Shown here: positions 5,673 through 8,748 of the stretch, one piece after another | Layout: each line of letters begins with the position of its first letter | How positions within the stretch are numbered: position 1 is the stretch's first letter | Assembly: GCA_005883175.1 (NCBI GenBank) | Contig: VAYV01000043.1 | Location: 1 to 8,748, forward strand | Source: Actinomycetota bacterium | GTDB lineage: Bacteria; Actinomycetota; AC-67 | Reading direction: 5' to 3' | DNA: 8,748 nucleotides | Notes under the pieces: model-generated | The model's database searches: none | Seen by the model: the letters and a program-made list of their open reading frames with translations, nothing else | What the model was told of the DNA's origin: nothing | Program-made: the position numbers and the translations under genes

Positions 5673-7751
5673 CTACTTCTTCTCCGCCTCCGCCTTCTCT
5701 TTCGCGGCTTCGGCGACAACCTTCTCTTGCACGTGCGACGGTGCTTCCTCGTAGTGGCTGAATTCGAGCGAGAATGTTCCGCGCCCACCGGTCTTCGAGC
5801 GGAGATCGATCGCGTACCGCATCACTTCGCCCTGCGGCACCTTCGCCTTGAGCTGGGTCCAGCCCTTGCCGAACCCCTCCGTCCCTTCGATGCGCGCGCG
5901 CCTCGACGACAGGTCGCCCATCACGTCGCCGACGGATTCGTCGGGGATGAGCACGGTGAGGTTCATGACCGGCTCGAGCAGCACGAGGCCTGCGGCCGCC
6001 GCCGCGTCCTTGAACGCTTGCGCCCCCGCAAGCTGGAACGCGATGTCCGACGAGTCGACGGTGTGGTACTTGCCGTCGTAGAGCTTTGCCTTGAAGTCGA
6101 CGAACGGATACCCGGCGAGCGGCCCTGCCTCCATGGCCTTCCGGATCCCCTTGTCGACCGACGGGATGAAGTTGTTCGGGATCGCGCCGCCGACGATCGC
6201 GTCTTCGTACTCGTAACCTTCGCCGCGCTTCCGTGGCGACAGCTCAACCGAGCATCGCGCGAACTGTCCGCGGCCTCCCGTCTGCTTCTTCAGCTGGCCG
6301 TCGGCCTTGGCCGTTGAACGGATGGTCTCGCGGTACGCAACCTTCGGCGTGAAGGTCTCGACCTCGACGTGATGCCGGTGCAGCCGCTGAACGATGACTT
6401 CTAAGTGCGTCTCGCCCATGCCGCTGATCACGGTCTGGTGCGTATCGGGGTTGCGCAGCCAGTGGAACGAGGGGTCTTCCGCCTCGATCTTATGCAGCGC
6501 GGTGGAGAGCTTGTCTTCGTCGCCCTTGGACTTGGGGGCGATGGCAAGGGAGTAGACAGGGGCCGGGAACTCCAGCGGCGGCAGCGCGATCGGCGAAGCC
6601 TTCGACCCGAGCGTGTCGCCGGTAACGGTCTCGGCGAGCTTGGCGACGGCGCCGATGTCACCGGCGACGACCTCAGACACGTTCTCCTGCGTCTTGCCAC
6701 GCATCACGAACACGTTCCCGACGCGCTCCTCCGCGCTCTTGGTGACGTTGAACACCGGCGTGTCGGGCCGGAGGGTTCCGCTGAACACGCGGAAGTAGGT
6801 CAAGCGACCGACGTACGGGTCGGACACCGTCTTGAACACCTGCGCGACGAGCGGCCCGGCCGGATCGGCTTTCAGCTCGACGTCGGCTCCTCCCTTGCTG
6901 GCGGTCAGCGGCGGCCGGTCCTCCGGCGAAGGCATCTCCTCTGCGATGAAGTCTGCGAGGAGATCGACCCCGATGCCGGCGGTCGCTGCGCCGCAGAGCA
7001 CAGGCACCGTCGTTCCCGCAGCGATGGACTTGTGCAAACCGGCCGTGATCTCTTTGGGGTCGATCGTCGCGCCTTCGAGGTAGCGCTCCATCAGTGCGTC
7101 ATCAGCTTCGACGACGGAGTCGACCAGCCGCTCGTGAAGCTTGTCGATCTCTGCGGCGTGCCCCTCCGCGAGCGGTGCTTCGGTGCGCTGTCCCGCATAC
7201 GTGATCTCGCGTTCGTTCAGCAGGTCGACGACGCCTTTGAAATCGTGCTCCTGCCCGACGGGCAAGTGGATCGGGGCGATCTTCGCACCGAAGAGATCGA
7301 TGAGCTGATCGAGAGCCCCTTGGAAGTCGGCACGCTCACGGTCGAGCTTGTTGATGAAGATCGCGCGCGGAAGGGAAAGGTGCTCCGCGACGTCCCATGC
7401 GACGCGTGCCTGGACCTCCACGCCGTCCACCGCGCTCACGACGATGATCGCTGCGTCGACGGCACGCATCGCCGCCTCGACGTCGCCGAAGAAATCCGCA
7501 TAGCCCGGGGCGTCGATCACGTTGATCTTGTGGTCTTTCCACTCGAAGGGGGCGAGGGCCAGAGAGACGGATATCTGCTTGGCGATCTCATCCGGGTCGA
7601 AGTCGCTGACGGTGTTCCCCTCCTCGACGCGGCCGGCGCGGTTGATCGCGCCGGCGGCGAGCAAGAGCGCTTCCGTCAGCGAGGTCTTGCCCGTTCCTCC
7701 GTGGCCCACGAGGACGACGTTGCGGATGTGATCGGTCGGAAACGTCTTCAC
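5673..7751 (-). CDS. fusA2: Elongation factor G-like GTPase (EF-G2/FusA2 type)
   Basis: The 692 residues span all five EF-G domains, the normal length. The G domain has G1 GHGGTGKT (16-23), NKLD (134-137) and a G5 around GAATAGIG. G3 reads DAPGYADF, with Y84 where canonical EF-G has the catalytic His (DTPGH). Switch I reads KQISVSLA instead of RGITI. Domain IV retains GGRGQF and YHTVDSSD, and domain V retains VMGDLSSRRARIEG. The C-terminal tail is Lys/Glu/Ala-rich. These changes mark the EF-G-like lineage often called EF-G2 or FusA2, whose role is unclear; a mycobacterial member was reported, as I recall, to bind nucleotide without ribosome-stimulated hydrolysis. Ribosome translocation is thus not assured, and automatic pipelines may simply label it fusA. 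The start is GTG, with GGAGG (plus 7758-7762) 6 bases upstream and a TATAAT further up. It stands antisense within the thrS-HIT-pgsA-patA block. Confidence 0.93.
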   Translation of the reverse strand: MKTFPTDHIRNVVLVGHGGTGKTSLTEALLLAAGAINRAGRVEEGNTVSDFDPDEIAKQISVSLALAPFEWKDHKINVIDAPGYADFFGDVEAAMRAVDAAIIVVSAVDGVEVQARVAWDVAEHLSLPRAIFINKLDRERADFQGALDQLIDLFGAKIAPIHLPVGQEHDFKGVVDLLNEREITYAGQRTEAPLAEGHAAEIDKLHERLVDSVVEADDALMERYLEGATIDPKEITAGLHKSIAAGTTVPVLCGAATAGIGVDLLADFIAEEMPSPEDRPPLTASKGGADVELKADPAGPLVAQVFKTVSDPYVGRLTYFRVFSGTLRPDTPVFNVTKSAEERVGNVFVMRGKTQENVSEVVAGDIGAVAKLAETVTGDTLGSKASPIALPPLEFPAPVYSLAIAPKSKGDEDKLSTALHKIEAEDPSFHWLRNPDTHQTVISGMGETHLEVIVQRLHRHHVEVETFTPKVAYRETIRSTAKADGQLKKQTGGRGQFARCSVELSPRKRGEGYEYEDAIVGGAIPNNFIPSVDKGIRKAMEAGPLAGYPFVDFKAKLYDGKYHTVDSSDIAFQLAGAQAFKDAAAAAGLVLLEPVMNLTVLIPDESVGDVMGDLSSRRARIEGTEGFGKGWTQLKAKVPQGEVMRYAIDLRSKTGGRGTFSLEFSHYEEAPSHVQEKVVAEAAKEKAEAEKK

Positions 7752-7792
7752 TCGATACCTCCGAGGGCCTCGACTCGGTCAAGCGGAGCAGG

Positions 7793-7798
7793 ATTATA
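7793..7798 (-). promoter_or_regulatory. -10 element (TATAAT) for the EF-G-like gene
   Basis: Reading the minus strand, a perfect TATAAT lies 41 bases upstream of the GTG at 7751, giving a leader of about 35 bases that contains the GGAGG. The 16 to 18-base-spaced upstream hexamers (around 7815-7822) do not resemble TTGACA, so the -35 is weak or activator-dependent. It is an unusually AT-rich word for this GC-rich window, which supports it being real. Confidence 0.6.
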
Positions 7799-7839
7799 GC
7801 CAACACCCTCGGAGCGTCTGAGGCCGCATAGGGCGCCGG

Positions 7840-7845
7840 TATGCT
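7840..7845 (+). promoter_or_regulatory. -10 element (TATGCT) placed for leaderless transcription of pgsA
   Basis: TATGCT fits TANNNT. Its last base is followed by six bases and then the A of the pgsA ATG (7852), exactly where transcription would begin. No Shine-Dalgarno sequence is visible in the 20 bases before the ATG. Together these suggest a leaderless mRNA, which is common in Actinomycetota. A weak -35, CTGAGG (7818-7823), is 16 bases upstream. Confidence 0.5.
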
Positions 7846-7851
7846 TGCCAG

Positions 7852-8433
7852 ATGCTGAACGACAAGGTCCGGCCGCTGATCCAACCGTTCACTGCCGGTG
7901 TCGGTCGCGGCATGGCCCGCATCGGCTTGACGCCGAACGTGGTGACGCTGACCGGGTTGGCGTGGACCTTCGTCTGTGTGTGGCTGGTCGTGATCGGCCA
8001 CCGCACGATGGCCGGCATCGTGATGATCCCCGCCTGGTTCCTGGATATCTTCGACGGTGCTTTGGCGCGCGTGACGAACCGGGTCACGCCGTGGGGTGGG
8101 TTCCTCGACTCGGTCTGCGATCGCATCGGAGACGGCGCGCTTTTAGCGGCGATCGCGTCGCTCGGATGGCGTTACCGTCAGCCGAAGATCCTCGTCGCCG
8201 GCCTCGTTGCGATGATCGTGACGTCGCTCGTCCCGTACGCGCGCGCGAAGGCCGAAGCGCTCGGCTACAAGGTTGCGAGCGGCCCCGGCGAACGAGCGGA
8301 GCGCGCGATCCTGATCAGCGCCGGCTTGATCCTGCACCTCGAGGTTGCTGCGATGTGGGTGTTGACGGCGTTGTGCCTCATCACCTTCGCCGGCCGCTGC
8401 GCGGCCGTGTACCGGCAAGCGCACCGCGCATGA
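7852..8433 (+). CDS. pgsA: Phosphatidylinositol-phosphate synthase (CDP-alcohol phosphatidyltransferase)
   Basis: This 193-residue integral membrane enzyme has the full CDP-alcohol phosphotransferase signature: DIFDGALAR with D65 and D68, then G82, D86 and D90 in GGFLDSVCD. These four Asp residues hold the metal ions and CDP-diacylglycerol. About six hydrophobic segments are visible (near 31-50, 53-67, 95-107, 113-130, 152-165, 168-182). The segments GLTPNVVT, CDRIGDGA, PYARAKAE and GERAER match actinobacterial PIP synthases (Rv2612c, PgsA1). These make phosphatidylinositol phosphate from CDP-DAG and inositol 1-phosphate, the precursor of PI and PIMs, rather than PgsA proteins making phosphatidylglycerol phosphate. 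The start is the ATG at 7852, likely leaderless. The stop overlaps the acyltransferase start as ATGA, implying coupled translation. Length is close to the mycobacterial enzyme (about 217). Confidence 0.93.
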   Translation: MLNDKVRPLIQPFTAGVGRGMARIGLTPNVVTLTGLAWTFVCVWLVVIGHRTMAGIVMIPAWFLDIFDGALARVTNRVTPWGGFLDSVCDRIGDGALLAAIASLGWRYRQPKILVAGLVAMIVTSLVPYARAKAEALGYKVASGPGERAERAILISAGLILHLEVAAMWVLTALCLITFAGRCAAVYRQAHRA

Positions 8434-8748
8434 TCGCGCGGCTTCGCCTTCAGCTCGAAGGTATCGGATGGCTTCTCGCGTGGCGGATCGCGCGCTGGTT
8501 ACCCGAGGCGTGGGTGTATCGCACGTTCGAGCGGCTGAGCACACGGTCGATGCGCCGGAACGCGAAACGACGCGCGGCCGTCGAGACGTTGCTGCGGCCG
8601 GTGGTTCCGGCCGATGCGTTGCGTGATGAGGTCGAGCAGGCGTTCCGGTGGTACGGACGGTACTGGGCCGAGACCTTCCGCATGGCCGACCTCACCGACG
8701 CGGAGCTCGACGCGCGGTTCGCCTGTGAAGGGCGCGAGAACATCGAGA
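8430..8748 (+). CDS. Phosphatidylinositol mannoside acyltransferase (PatA type), N-terminal part
   Basis: The gene starts at the ATG overlapping the pgsA stop (ATGA, 8430-8433) and is cut by the window end after 106 codons. The visible part begins MIARLRLQLEGIGWLLAWRI, a membrane-associated helix, then RWLPEAWVYRTFERL. It continues with QAFRWYGRYWAETFRMADL, a run typical of the region before the catalytic site in LpxL/HtrB-like acyltransferases. The HxxxxD motif of this superfamily should lie just beyond the window and is not seen. In mycobacteria the gene in this place (Rv2611c, PatA) transfers palmitate to the mannose of PIM on the inner face of the plasma membrane. Assignment rests on these N-terminal features plus its place directly after a PIP synthase gene. 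A mannosyltransferase pimA would be expected next, outside the window. Confidence 0.85.
   Translation, partial: MIARLRLQLEGIGWLLAWRIARWLPEAWVYRTFERLSTRSMRRNAKRRAAVETLLRPVVPADALRDEVEQAFRWYGRYWAETFRMADLTDAELDARFACEGRENIE

Noticed and set aside
5660..5760. Intrinsic terminator between HIT and the EF-G-like gene
   Set aside because: The gap is 4 bases, and the nearby T-rich runs are codons of the Lys/Glu-rich EF-G-like tail without a stable GC stem.
6405..7799. 464-codon open frame on the plus strand opposite the EF-G-like gene
   Set aside because: Shadow of the EF-G-like coding sequence: low-complexity Arg/Asp/Val composition, no recognisable domain, no ribosome binding site.
1..8748. CRISPR arrays, tRNA or rRNA genes, insertion sequences, prophage or defence genes
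   Set aside because: No repeated spacer-like units, no tRNA-like cloverleaf in the short gaps, no transposase or integrase motifs, and no terminal repeats were seen on either strand.

Overview
This is a high-GC bacterial chromosome segment, most likely from an actinomycete-type organism (Actinomycetota). The best evidence is gene order. A threonyl-tRNA synthetase, a HIT-family protein, a phosphatidylinositol-phosphate synthase and a PatA-type acyltransferase occur in the same order as Rv2614c-Rv2611c of Mycobacterium tuberculosis, the start of the phosphatidylinositol mannoside (PIM) pathway. The proteins are clearly diverged from the mycobacterial ones, so a deep or uncultivated actinobacterial lineage is plausible. 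That last point is inference.

Left part (1-1576). On the minus strand lie the 5' end of an ECF sigma factor gene (cut by the window edge) and, upstream of it, a short-chain dehydrogenase gene. The dehydrogenase has lost about 28 codons plus the reading frame inside its Rossmann fold. Diverging from it on the plus strand is a SnoaL/NTF2-like small protein.

Centre (1619-5668, plus strand). An orphan single-domain response regulator, a secreted HExxH metallopeptidase-like protein, thrS and the HIT gene form a tight run. The last three genes overlap by 1 to 4 bases. ThrRS keeps its catalytic and editing residues but lacks nearly all of the usual N-terminal TGS domain. The HIT protein resembles actinobacterial Ap4A phosphorylases, which fits its pairing with an aminoacyl-tRNA synthetase, a source of Ap4A.

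Right part (5673-8748). A full-length EF-G-like GTPase (EF-G2/FusA2 type, with Tyr in place of the catalytic His of the G3 motif) lies on the minus strand. It splits the otherwise conserved thrS-HIT-pgsA-patA block. Its stop codon is 4 bases from the HIT stop, and it diverges from pgsA across a 100-base gap. That gap carries a perfect TATAAT for the EF-G-like gene and a TATGCT placed for leaderless transcription of pgsA. pgsA then overlaps the acyltransferase gene by ATGA, and the acyltransferase runs off the window.

I see no tRNA, rRNA, CRISPR, insertion sequence or phage feature, and no gene-free stretch over 300 bases. I found no clear new defence or mobile system. The points most worth following are the broken dehydrogenase, the TGS-less ThrRS, and the EF-G-like gene inserted in a membrane-lipid operon.
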